Positions 27,588 to 36,960 of a stretch of 64,000 nt of DNA are shown one piece after another. The translations under genes were made by a program, and so were the position numbers. The DNA is taken from NCBI RefSeq assembly GCF_009873495.1, contig NZ_CP046704.1, forward strand, positions 248,001 through 312,000, read 5' to 3'. Position 1 is the stretch's first letter; each line of letters begins with the position of its first letter. The notes under the pieces were generated by a model. It worked only from the letters and a program-made list of their open reading frames with translations. It had not been told where the DNA came from and made no database searches. The stretch comes from Nostoc sp. ATCC 53789 (GTDB lineage Bacteria > Cyanobacteriota > Cyanobacteriia > Cyanobacteriales > Nostocaceae).

Positions 27588-28063
27588 ATGGTTTCATATT
27601 TTCCTCCATATTTTCCTCCAATTAGCTTGATCTTACAGAAGTTCTAGTCACTTGGTATCGACGCTATCTTCTTTTTTTGTTTTGAGTTTTCAATATCTCC
27701 GTAGTCCATAAGTGTTTTTGGAGTATCTAAGGACTTGTGATAACCTTAGATAATGTTTAATAGAAAAAGACTTTTGCTCAGACGGTACTTACCGCAGATT
27801 TTGCCTCTACTATTACCTTCCAAAATTTGCACCTGATCGTCTGCCTCCTTGAGTTTTTGTACTTAAAGGTCAATGTAGCTTTAGGGACACTTTTAGAGAG
27901 CGTGTTATTATTTATGCAATGTAGCACTCTAAACTTATATCCTGTAAAAGTAATGATAGCAAGTAGCTTTTTATTAAAAATTGTAAAAAAGCTATATAAA
28001 AGTTTTAGGTGGAATTTGAATAGGTATTATGGTAATGCTAGTAACGTACTATTGTAGGTAAGT
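27588..28063. other. AT-rich intergenic region upstream of the STAND operon
   Basis: No credible gene. TATTTTCCTCCA occurs twice in tandem near 27597-27620. The promoter of the downstream STAND gene should be here but is not defined by eye. Confidence 0.35.
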
Positions 28064-29509
28064 ATGTCTTCAAATAAAAATTTAGACCTAGAAGCAGTAC
28101 TAGAGATTTTGGAAGAGCGTGTGCTTCAGCATACCGGAAGATATTTGTTGCCCTCTGAAATGGTTTTAATCAAAGGGTCTTGGGATGGTAAAGACTATAA
28201 GGAAATAGCAAACGATTCGGGGTACAATGTGCATTATTTGCAGACTGGTGTAGGTACTCCGTTGTGGACAATGCTTACACAAGTTGTTGGAGAAGGAGTG
28301 CAAGTAAAAAAATTAACTTTAAGAAATATTTTGCTTAAACTAGCAAAAAAAGAATATTTGAAAAAGCTAGAAGCGTCATACCAAAATGTTGATCGTTTAA
28401 TAGGCACAACTAGGTTATATGGGGAAATTCCAAAAATAACATCCTTTTATGGACGACAAGATGAAATAAGTTTTTTAAAAAGGGAAGTCAATATTTTTAA
28501 AAAAAGGTGTATAGCATTAATTGGAATTGCTGGAATTGGGAAAACTATACTAGCGTCAAAGTTAATCGAAGAAATACTATTAGAAGATTCAAGCAATTAT
28601 GAATATGTTATTTGGAAAACAATAAAGCGTTCTTCAACGATTGATAATTTAGTTACCGATCTAATTAATACTTTTAATATAGAACAAGCAGAATATATAA
28701 CTCTTCAGACCAAGCTATCTTTATTGTTAAATTATTTGCAATCACATCGTTGTCTATTAGTTTTAGATGGTTTTGAAGCCATAGCACCAGTAAATATTTT
28801 TGAAAAAAGATTAGAATACGAAGATTTTTTTGTTGGGATCACACAAGAAAAACATCAGAGTTGTGTAATTGTAACAAGCCAAGTGCCTTTAAAAGAAATT
28901 GCTTATGTGAATTTAAACTCATCTATTGTATCTATTCAAATAGAAGGTTTAGAAGAAGATGCAGCAATCCAGTTAATGCGTGAAAAGGGCATAGCTGGAG
29001 AAAAATGTAAAGAGTTGATTGAAACATATCGTGGAAATCCGTCAGAACTAGAGGCTGTTTCTGACCGAATAAATCGCATTTTTGGGGGGAACCTAGAAAA
29101 ATTTTTCGATTATAGGACTACTGTAATTGGGCCACGAGTTGAGGCAATGTTAAATCTTCAATTTGGACAAAATGGTCTTTTAACTGATCTTCAAAAGCAA
29201 GTAATGGTTTACTTAGCTGAGGAAATGGCAAAAAGTTCTGCTTTAATCCCTTTCTCAAAGCTTATTAATGATTTAAAAGAGCGATTAAAATTAGAAGTAA
29301 TGTCAATTTCAAAGGTAATATCAGCTTTGGAAGGTTTAGAGCAACGCTCGTTAATTGAAGCCAGTAAAAAATCAAGTAAGCATGAACTCAGCTATGGTAT
29401 GGAACCAGTTATTAAAAAATATATTTTAGTAGATCCATACGGTTTAGTATATAAATCATCAAATAAGAAAGAATTAACCAGTTATATACAGGGGCAAAAC
29501 TCTCTGTGA
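28064..29509 (+). CDS. STAND NTPase with vWA-MoxR-associated N-terminal domain
   Basis: The 481-residue product begins with a winged-helix-like domain typical of cyanobacterial NB-ARC proteins (LEAVLEILEERVLQHTGRYL ... IKGSWDGKDYKEIA). It continues into an ATPase with Walker A GIAGIGKT at about 154-161, Walker B CLLVLDGFE at about 230-238, and 'CVIVTSQVP' (sensor). The C-terminal part is a helical/winged-helix arm without visible WD40 or TPR repeats, so the sensing domain is short. STAND proteins act as ligand-triggered switches. The stop overlaps the GTG start of the kinase gene by four bases. The gene is AT-rich compared with the transfer region. Confidence 0.8.
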   Translation: MSSNKNLDLEAVLEILEERVLQHTGRYLLPSEMVLIKGSWDGKDYKEIANDSGYNVHYLQTGVGTPLWTMLTQVVGEGVQVKKLTLRNILLKLAKKEYLKKLEASYQNVDRLIGTTRLYGEIPKITSFYGRQDEISFLKREVNIFKKRCIALIGIAGIGKTILASKLIEEILLEDSSNYEYVIWKTIKRSSTIDNLVTDLINTFNIEQAEYITLQTKLSLLLNYLQSHRCLLVLDGFEAIAPVNIFEKRLEYEDFFVGITQEKHQSCVIVTSQVPLKEIAYVNLNSSIVSIQIEGLEEDAAIQLMREKGIAGEKCKELIETYRGNPSELEAVSDRINRIFGGNLEKFFDYRTTVIGPRVEAMLNLQFGQNGLLTDLQKQVMVYLAEEMAKSSALIPFSKLINDLKERLKLEVMSISKVISALEGLEQRSLIEASKKSSKHELSYGMEPVIKKYILVDPYGLVYKSSNKKELTSYIQGQNSL

Positions 29510-31245
29510 GCTACTGTATAAATCCCTTGTGTAGTAGGCGGCATAATCCTGAAGATACTGAAAATTGTTTAGCTTGTGGTAATCCTTTACTAATAGATGG
29601 GCGCATTCGTTTACTGCGCCCATTGCGTTCTTTGGATGAAGATCCATCTACCTATACAGATGTTTTTGAGGTTGAAGACGTTGAGCCGTCATGGGGGACA
29701 AAATCTAGAATCAGAGTATTGAAAGTACTTAGGTGGAGTGATCCTAAATTAGTTCGTCTGGTTCAGAGAGAATCACTTATATTACAGACGTTATATCATC
29801 CAGGAGTTCCTAAGTGTGGTGTGGATGACTATTTCACTTTTATACTGAAGGACGGTCGTTTAGTATTGCACTGTTTAGTAATGGAAAAAATTGAAGGAGA
29901 AAATTTACAACAGTGGTTAATATCTTATGGAAGAATTCCTCAAAAACTAGCACTGGATTGGTTAGCACAACTAGTTGATATTCTTGAATCGGTACACCGC
30001 TCTGGCTTTTTTCATAGAGATATTAAACCAGAGAATATTATTTATCAACCTGATGGTCAACTGGCACTTGTTGATTTTGGAGCAGCCAGACAGATTACCA
30101 CAACATATTTAGCAAAAGTTGGTGCTAGTGGAGTAAATAAAAGAACACGCTTCAGTAGTGGATATGAAGTAACAGTTGTTAGAACGATTCGATTTTCTCC
30201 ACTTGAACAACTTAACGGTCAAGCATTGCCTCAATCAGACTTTTATGCTTTGGGGCGAACCTTTGTGAATTTGTTAACAGGGATATCACTATTGGAATTA
30301 CCAATAGATCAAAACACAGGAAGACTAATCTGGAGAGATAAAGCACCACATATTGATAAGCCTCTTGCTGATTTAATTGATGACATGATGGCTCCTTTTC
30401 CAGGACAACGCCCACAGACAACTCAAGTCATATTGGAACGTTTGCAGCGTTTACCATTTAAATTAAAACTTAATCGTTTTTTGGTATCAAATATATTTAA
30501 ATGCTTTTTGGTAAGCTCATTAATAGTAAGTATTAATAGTAGTTATAATCAAATTAATCTTGCTGTATCTGCTTACTATTTTAATCAAGCTGGACATTAT
30601 ATGAATGAGCCTAAAATAGCTAAAAAATATTATGAATTAGCATTAATTTACAATCCAAAAGATGATGAAATATATAATAATTTGGCAGTAGCTTGCCAGG
30701 TAACTCAGGACTTAAACTGTGCAATTGAAAACTACCAAAAAGCTTTCAAACTCAAGCCTAACGCTTGGGAACTGCACTATAATCTTGGCAATTTTTACGA
30801 TGAACAAGGTCAATATGACCAAGCAGAGCAGCAATACAAGTTATCGATTAAGTACGGGAAGAATCAACCGATGAATGCTGTCAACAATTTATCACGGCTC
30901 AAAAATATACAAAAAAAATACTCTGAGGCAGCACAACTAGCACTTGAAGGATTGAAACGCACTTCAGATCCAGTATGGCAAGCAGCCTTGTATAAAAATT
31001 TAGGCTGGGCAAGATTCAAACAACAGCGTTATGCAGAGGCGAAAGATTACTTGCAAAAATCGGTGGATTTAGATTCTCGAAGAGTAGATGCTCACTGCTT
31101 GCTAGCAAAAACACAAGAAGCGTTAGGTGACTTGGATAATGCTAGAACACATTGGGAAGTTTGCTTAATATCAAATAATTCTGGTTTACCAGAAATATCA
31201 GATTGGAAACAACAAATTATACAGCGCATTTTTCCAACGAATTGA
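29506..31245 (+). CDS. Serine/threonine kinase with zinc ribbon, one TM helix and TPRs
   Basis: The 579-residue product (GTG start, coupled to the STAND gene) has a four-Cys zinc-ribbon-like N-terminus (C4, C9, C21, C24), a protein kinase domain at about 40-310 with HRDIKPEN at 170, DFGAA at about 190 and SDFYALGRTF, a transmembrane helix near 325-345, and TPR units from about 360 to 570 outside or across the membrane. The Lys in VLKVLRW fits the ATP-binding Lys. This combination is standard for cyanobacterial Ser/Thr kinases. Operon context suggests it signals together with the STAND protein and the exported protein downstream. Confidence 0.85.
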   Translation: MSYCINPLCSRRHNPEDTENCLACGNPLLIDGRIRLLRPLRSLDEDPSTYTDVFEVEDVEPSWGTKSRIRVLKVLRWSDPKLVRLVQRESLILQTLYHPGVPKCGVDDYFTFILKDGRLVLHCLVMEKIEGENLQQWLISYGRIPQKLALDWLAQLVDILESVHRSGFFHRDIKPENIIYQPDGQLALVDFGAARQITTTYLAKVGASGVNKRTRFSSGYEVTVVRTIRFSPLEQLNGQALPQSDFYALGRTFVNLLTGISLLELPIDQNTGRLIWRDKAPHIDKPLADLIDDMMAPFPGQRPQTTQVILERLQRLPFKLKLNRFLVSNIFKCFLVSSLIVSINSSYNQINLAVSAYYFNQAGHYMNEPKIAKKYYELALIYNPKDDEIYNNLAVACQVTQDLNCAIENYQKAFKLKPNAWELHYNLGNFYDEQGQYDQAEQQYKLSIKYGKNQPMNAVNNLSRLKNIQKKYSEAAQLALEGLKRTSDPVWQAALYKNLGWARFKQQRYAEAKDYLQKSVDLDSRRVDAHCLLAKTQEALGDLDNARTHWEVCLISNNSGLPEISDWKQQIIQRIFPTN

Positions 31246-31304
31246 CTAAGGTGCGTCAATTTCGATAAGCTATCAAATAGATAGCAAATTACTAAATAAT
31301 AGGA

Positions 31305-32336
31305 ATGCTGATTGTAGCAAAGTCAACAGCCAAAATAAAAAAAGTTTCAAACTCTCAATTCGTAGCCATTGCATTAATACTGTTGTTTTCAAGCTTTAGC
31401 AGTGCAGGGGGACAAGCTCAATCAGCAAGTAGAAGCGATTCACATCAGCGAGACTGTGAAGTTGTAGCAAAAGTTATTAGTGGCGATATCAATTGGACAC
31501 CCCAGAGTAAGCTTTGTAAAGATGACAAAATTCATCCAGTTCGTGGGCGTAAGGTTGAGATTTTTTGTTATTCACATGGAAAGCTTTTATACCTCACAGA
31601 TAGTACTGTAAGTGAACATTGTTTACCTGTTTCCCAGCGTAGATTTGAGAATTGTACTTTGAAAAATGGGTATACCTGTGTGACACCCAAAGGGGCAGAG
31701 GAAGATGAAAATATACCTACATTAATCACTCCCTACGGTGTCGTCATTTTAAATACCAATCCAATACTATCTTGGTCTGCCACTCCTTCAGCTACTAGCT
31801 ATATGGTGCAAATCGAAGGCAAAGGAGTTAACTGGTCAGTTGAAGTTAAGGCAACTCAACTGCCATACCCGAAAGATCAGCCAGCTATGGAGCCGGGGAA
31901 TGTTTACAATGTAAACGTCATTGCTAATCGTGGAGATGAGCCTATTGCTGCTAGTGCCTCTATTCTTTTGATAGTCCCTATTGATAAGGCACAAGAGATA
32001 GCGACGACAATCAATCGTCTTCAAAGTCTCAATCAGTTCCAAGATGAATTAGCTATTGATTTAGATAGTGTATACGAAGCAGAGAACTTGTTGAACGAAT
32101 CGATTCTGGTGTTAAAGGCAAGAGCCAAAGCAGGTAGTACAAATCCCACTATCTATCGATTATTAGGCGATCGCTACCTAGAGACATACTTGCCATCTGC
32201 GGCCATATCTGCATATGCAACTGCAAGCAAATTAGCTCGAAAAGAGAATAATACTGATGAATTAGTCAAAGCAGAAGCAGGAGCGAAAATTGCAGATCAG
32301 AGCCAGAAAAGACTAGAAAGAGTAAGGGGTGGTTAG
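31305..32336 (+). CDS. Exported protein with possible beta-sandwich domain
   Basis: The 343-residue product has an N-terminal signal or anchor (about residues 18-40, QFVAIALILLFSSF). It has Cys pairs in the first part (CEVVAK, CKDDK, CYSHG, CLPVSQ), then 'TNPILSWSATPSATSYMVQI', a fibronectin-III-like strand pattern, and a helical C-terminus of TPR type. The function is not known; similar proteins accompany kinase/CHAT clusters in cyanobacteria. It lies 59 bases after the kinase gene and probably belongs to the same transcript. Confidence 0.6.
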   Translation: MLIVAKSTAKIKKVSNSQFVAIALILLFSSFSSAGGQAQSASRSDSHQRDCEVVAKVISGDINWTPQSKLCKDDKIHPVRGRKVEIFCYSHGKLLYLTDSTVSEHCLPVSQRRFENCTLKNGYTCVTPKGAEEDENIPTLITPYGVVILNTNPILSWSATPSATSYMVQIEGKGVNWSVEVKATQLPYPKDQPAMEPGNVYNVNVIANRGDEPIAASASILLIVPIDKAQEIATTINRLQSLNQFQDELAIDLDSVYEAENLLNESILVLKARAKAGSTNPTIYRLLGDRYLETYLPSAAISAYATASKLARKENNTDELVKAEAGAKIADQSQKRLERVRGG

Positions 32337-32478
32337 ATTGAACCAGTGCTGACTCGTTGTAGACGACATCATAAGTTTTTGCACAGTGCTTTGTCAGTGG
32401 GACGATAACTGTCACTTAATGGGAAGCTAAATCGCATCTTGACGGCAAACTTATGCTTCCACTGACATCCTTTTTGGC

Positions 32479-35022
32479 TTAGTTGCCAACAAGAATAAAG
32501 CCAGCCCAGTAATAGGGATGGAAGTATTTTTCACTAGACAACAAACTCAGTTTTGCAAGTCTTAGTGCTTCTGGTAAGGCAAGTCCATTTTTCAATCCTT
32601 TGTAGAACTCCTCCATCAATAGGGCAGTAGAATCAGCATCAACTAGCCACAAACTAGCTAATGTACTGCGTGCTCCGGCTTGTACAGCTATTCCAGCAAT
32701 TCCAAGGGCAGAGCGTTTATCGCCCTTTGCAGTTTGACAAGCACTTAAAACAAGTAAATTAATTGTCTCGCCTTCATTTTTGAGCAAAAATTTCAAATCT
32801 TTGATATGTAAAGGTTTGTCCCAAGTCAAGACAAAGGTTTGTTCAGGATCAGAACTGAATTGAGCATGAGTACTCAAATGAATTAAAGAAAATGAATTTT
32901 TTTCAATTTTTTGTTGAAAGCTGTGACTAGTAAAATCACTATCAATTAAAGTTAAAATGGAAGCGGTACTTTTTTTGATATTTTCGATTTCTGCTTTAAC
33001 TTCTGGCAAAACTGGTAAATTTTTAGGAACTGAGGGATCGTTAAGACTAGGACTAGGTTGAGAAATACCGCCAATTAAAATGTTAGAAATTTTAAACTTA
33101 GCCGAATTATTCTGCAATTGTTGAGAACTTGAAGCTGTGATAATGCTATATGAATCAGTCAAATATTTTTTTCCATCATGTAACATATCGATAGGTAAAT
33201 TCTGAAAATAGCTATCTAGAACAAATCCTAAACTTCCTGAATTAGGAAGATACTGCTTAATGGGAGAAAACAAGAGATTATAAATAGTTTGAGAATAGAT
33301 AAAATAGTTAACACTTTCAGTTCTAATAAATTGCTTTTGTTGAACAATTTTAAGTAAATTATCAATTGGATCAGCTATTTGCTTTAACTCTACCGTATGT
33401 CTATAGAAATTTTTTGGTGTTCTAACAACTACTTCTACTTGCTTTCTCAATTTAATTAAATAAATAATTGGAAATAATTCTTTTGGGCTTTGTTCATTAC
33501 TTGAAGAAGATAAATTCAATCTACCACATTGTAAAAAGTTTTCTATTTCAGCGAGTTTTAGCTTCTCTTGAATTTCAACTGCTCTTTTTGACTTTACCTC
33601 ATCTTGGGAAAATAATAACTCCATATATTCATGGTAAATAGGTTCAACTTTATCCTTAAAATTAAACTGAATTTCAGGGTTTACCCCTAGAAGATTACCT
33701 CGAACTTGCTCAAGACTGTTAATAGCAGATTCATATACTTTATTAGCTTTATTAACTTTTCTTAGGACTCGATATAAACGTCCTAATTGCCATTGCCACT
33801 CGTAAGCAATATCCCAAGCTTGTACTGATTGAGCTAGTCCCATAGCTTTTTCAAAATATTGTGTTGCTTCAAGTGTTTTACCTAAAGAGTAGTAGATGGT
33901 AGCAATCGTTCCTAATGCATAAGACTCGGCTCGGTTATTATTCAGCTTTTGGGCTAAAGTATTAGCTTTATTCGCTAATTTTAATGAAATTGATAATGGG
34001 TTATCTTTTTTGGAGAAAAAAAGTTGCTTCAACTGGATATTTTGGTCAATTTGCACTAAACTCTGAGCGATATTAAGTTGAGCATAGATAGATTCGATTG
34101 CAGGGAATGATTCAAATCTATCCAAATTATTTAATAATTTATTAAGTAATGTCTTAAGGTGTTCATTTGTAATTGGATTTTCTAAAATTCCTATGTTCTT
34201 CCACTTTTGCATCTCTAAGATTAAACTTAACTGGTTGATTTTTGCTTGCATGGGAAGTACATTTTGTTTGCTGCTTGCTAACTCTTGATAAAAATTCAAA
34301 GCATTTTGAAATTTTGAGCTAGCTATTTTAAGTGCTTTCTGTTTAGTAAACACATCATCAGTTAGCTGATATTTTCCTTTTGCTTGGATATAAAGGGCGC
34401 GTTCTGTATTACCTAAACTCAATAATATTTGATTATAAATATCTGATTCTTTTGACTCTATAGTTTTAGCTATTGCCATAGCATTGAATAATATAATCGA
34501 AGATGCTTCTGGATTACCAATCAGCCGCAGCACATCACCTAGATTGCGGAGTCCAATAACTCTTACTCTTGAAAAATCCTGTTTTTCTAAAGTAAACTTT
34601 AACTTTTCTAGATAAGCTTGTTGAGAAATTTCTTGTAATTCAATCGGGCTAGAGCAAATCCAATCCTCTAGTTCTAGAGTCTTGCTTAGGGTTTGACAAG
34701 CACTAAGATATGAACCACTGGCTTGTAGTGCTAAACTTTGATTAATTAAACTACCAGTAATACCATCAGAATCTTTTAATTTATAATAAATATTGTAAGC
34801 TCCTTGCCATGTTTGTAGTGCGGCTTGAGGCTGTCCTTTATTTAACTCTTCAAATCCTTGTTGATTGAGAAGTTGTGCTTGAGACTGTTCTAAAATTGTA
34901 GAAGTCTGGGATTTTGCTTTGACTTGGCATAAAACTATCACTACCGTTAAACATAGTCCTAATATTAGATACTTTAAAGCAGTCGGTAATTGATAGAAAA
35001 ATAAAATCCGTTTTCTTGCCAT
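32479..35022 (-). CDS. TPR-CHAT caspase-like protease
   Basis: The 847-residue product has an N-terminal transmembrane or signal segment (about 17-34), helical TPR-like repeats from about 50 to 460, and a C-terminal CHAT domain with the catalytic His in HLSTHAQF (about 713) and Cys in LSACQTA (about 758), followed by the 'LGIAGIAVQAGARSTLASLW' signature. CHAT proteins are caspase-like cysteine proteases. The start overlaps the end of the TpsB gene by 49 bases, so it is translated from the same transcript. It converges on the STAND-kinase operon. Localisation is probably at or outside the inner membrane. Confidence 0.9.
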   Translation of the reverse strand: MARKRILFFYQLPTALKYLILGLCLTVVIVLCQVKAKSQTSTILEQSQAQLLNQQGFEELNKGQPQAALQTWQGAYNIYYKLKDSDGITGSLINQSLALQASGSYLSACQTLSKTLELEDWICSSPIELQEISQQAYLEKLKFTLEKQDFSRVRVIGLRNLGDVLRLIGNPEASSIILFNAMAIAKTIESKESDIYNQILLSLGNTERALYIQAKGKYQLTDDVFTKQKALKIASSKFQNALNFYQELASSKQNVLPMQAKINQLSLILEMQKWKNIGILENPITNEHLKTLLNKLLNNLDRFESFPAIESIYAQLNIAQSLVQIDQNIQLKQLFFSKKDNPLSISLKLANKANTLAQKLNNNRAESYALGTIATIYYSLGKTLEATQYFEKAMGLAQSVQAWDIAYEWQWQLGRLYRVLRKVNKANKVYESAINSLEQVRGNLLGVNPEIQFNFKDKVEPIYHEYMELLFSQDEVKSKRAVEIQEKLKLAEIENFLQCGRLNLSSSSNEQSPKELFPIIYLIKLRKQVEVVVRTPKNFYRHTVELKQIADPIDNLLKIVQQKQFIRTESVNYFIYSQTIYNLLFSPIKQYLPNSGSLGFVLDSYFQNLPIDMLHDGKKYLTDSYSIITASSSQQLQNNSAKFKISNILIGGISQPSPSLNDPSVPKNLPVLPEVKAEIENIKKSTASILTLIDSDFTSHSFQQKIEKNSFSLIHLSTHAQFSSDPEQTFVLTWDKPLHIKDLKFLLKNEGETINLLVLSACQTAKGDKRSALGIAGIAVQAGARSTLASLWLVDADSTALLMEEFYKGLKNGLALPEALRLAKLSLLSSEKYFHPYYWAGFILVGN

Positions 35023-36725
35023 GTTTCTAAATTTGAGTTAGTGTCAGCAGGTATCAAAGGAACACCCCAATCAAGACGAGCATTAAGGCGATCTTCTAAC
35101 TGGTACTGTATACCAAGCCCTATAGATGCCAGTGTTCCTGTAAATACTGTTATCCCAGTATCTTTAGCAGTAGTATTATTCCAGGAAATTCCCACATCAA
35201 AAAAGGGAATGATCTGTAATTGTTCAGTGTCTGTTATCCAAGCGGGAACACGTGCTTCAATTGATAGTAAAGCTCCGTTATCAGACAAAAATGTATCCTG
35301 TCTGTAACCTCTGACCGAATTTATACCACCATTAGCAAATTGTTCTAATGGCACAAGAGGGCGAGAAGCTAGTTGAATATCTGCTCTAACAAGCAAGGAT
35401 GTACCGTTTGCTGCTAAACGCTGTAGCCATGAAGTCTGTCCTCGCCAAGAGAAGAAGCGACTGTCAGGAGCGAAATCGTTAACTGTGGCATCAATTGCAC
35501 CAACTCCAAAATTGAACTGGGAGCGTGCCAATAATGCTCCTTGTCTTGTGCGTTGTGTCCACTCTTGAAAAAATCTAAGAGCGGAAATTCGCGTTCGCCC
35601 TTTAGAATCTGCGCCAGCACTTAAAGGAAAAGGAGTGTTGAGTAATGATGAATCGCTCTCTAGTCGGGAAGCTGTCAATCCTAAAGCAAATTCTTGAGTT
35701 GAATTAGAGCTAGCTTGTCGTAGTATTGGCTGACGCAAAGTCAGTTCATAAGCGCGAGCATCAGAAAGAATATCTAGCCTGCTAAAAGGACGCTCAATAA
35801 CATTGGCAGAAGAATTTGCATAAAAAAACTGCACAGTCCCGTTTTGGGAATTGAGAGGAATAGAATAATCAGCTGTTAAAGTATTACTGCCGTCAGTGTT
35901 TCTATATCCCAGACTCAACCGATCTCCTAGCCCGAAGAGGTTAGCATTGCTTAACTCAACTCGTCTCTGAAAACTGCCAATGGCAGGTGAACGAGAGTTA
36001 TCTAAGAAAGCTTCAATTCTAAAGGGTTGACGTGCTTTGACTGTAACGTTTAAAACAGAAGTACTTGATTGAGAGCCTTTATCTATAACCGAAGAAATTT
36101 TCTCAATCAAAGGATCTGTTTGCAGTAGTTGTAAAGCTGTCAGCAAATGTTTGCTATTAAATACTTCAGTCGTGTTTGTGCGTAAGCGTTCACGAATATA
36201 ATTTTGTAATCGTGCGCTACCCATAATATTGATTTTCTCTAACTTGCCTTCAACAATTTGTATAGTTACGACTCCTCCACTGGATGTAATGGCTTGATTT
36301 TCTTTAACAGGAAAGAAGGCCCCTGAAGTTAGATATCCTTGTTCAGTATATAGCCTCGTGACTGCTGTACGAGCTTCAAGCAATTCTGAAAATGTAATTT
36401 CTCTGCCTGTGTAAGAAGCAACTATTGATTCTAGTTGTTGAGTTGATAAGACAGTATTGCCTTTGAATATGAACCTTTCAACTTTGATTTTTTCTCGATT
36501 TATTTTGGGAATTTCAGGCGTAGGCACTGAAACAGGAGGTATTTGCTCTTCTTCTCTTCTTTCTATTGGAGAAGGAACTTGTGGACTCTGAGGAATTGTT
36601 GGTATTTGCTGTGTAAAAAGTCTTGGAGGTACTGTTTTTGCTAAGAGCGGGTTAGTTGTTGATATCGGAATTACCCAAAGAAAAGTTGCTCCTAACACAT
36701 CTAAGTATCGATATTTAGACAACAT
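34974..36725 (-). CDS. TpsB/ShlB/FhaC-type outer-membrane transporter
   Basis: The 583-residue product starts with a signal region, then a proline-rich stretch, two POTRA-like domains (about 85-235, e.g. KVERFIFKGNTVLS and VVTIQIVEGKLEKINIMGSA), and a beta-barrel ending with 'LEDRLNARLDWGVPLI' and a C-terminal aromatic/hydrophobic strand. It exports the partner TpsA protein in two-partner secretion. The TpsA gene lies directly upstream on the same strand (36961-39498) and the CHAT gene is coupled downstream, so secretion and the CHAT protease may be linked. Confidence 0.9.
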   Translation of the reverse strand: MLSKYRYLDVLGATFLWVIPISTTNPLLAKTVPPRLFTQQIPTIPQSPQVPSPIERREEEQIPPVSVPTPEIPKINREKIKVERFIFKGNTVLSTQQLESIVASYTGREITFSELLEARTAVTRLYTEQGYLTSGAFFPVKENQAITSSGGVVTIQIVEGKLEKINIMGSARLQNYIRERLRTNTTEVFNSKHLLTALQLLQTDPLIEKISSVIDKGSQSSTSVLNVTVKARQPFRIEAFLDNSRSPAIGSFQRRVELSNANLFGLGDRLSLGYRNTDGSNTLTADYSIPLNSQNGTVQFFYANSSANVIERPFSRLDILSDARAYELTLRQPILRQASSNSTQEFALGLTASRLESDSSLLNTPFPLSAGADSKGRTRISALRFFQEWTQRTRQGALLARSQFNFGVGAIDATVNDFAPDSRFFSWRGQTSWLQRLAANGTSLLVRADIQLASRPLVPLEQFANGGINSVRGYRQDTFLSDNGALLSIEARVPAWITDTEQLQIIPFFDVGISWNNTTAKDTGITVFTGTLASIGLGIQYQLEDRLNARLDWGVPLIPADTNSNLETWQENGFYFSINYRLL

Positions 36726-36960
36726 AGCATTTTCTTAACATAGAAGCAAATTTTTAAACTTTTTCATTCTCTAATAAAAGCAGCTAATAGATGAAAAAAA
36801 ATATTTACAGCCCTCTCGTTTCTCGTTTGCCTTGATAGTAATTGCAAGGACTGGCTTGCTAGCCTTGAGAAGGCTTCGCTACATTCGCAATAAAATTAGG
36901 TAATTAATTATGTGTAGCTACATATATCTGCTGTTTTATTCCAATTGTCTTTGTATTATT

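Noticed and set aside
27827-28057. 76-codon plus-strand frame before the STAND gene
   Set aside because: Very AT-rich, hydrophobic by composition only, no start signal or family resemblance.
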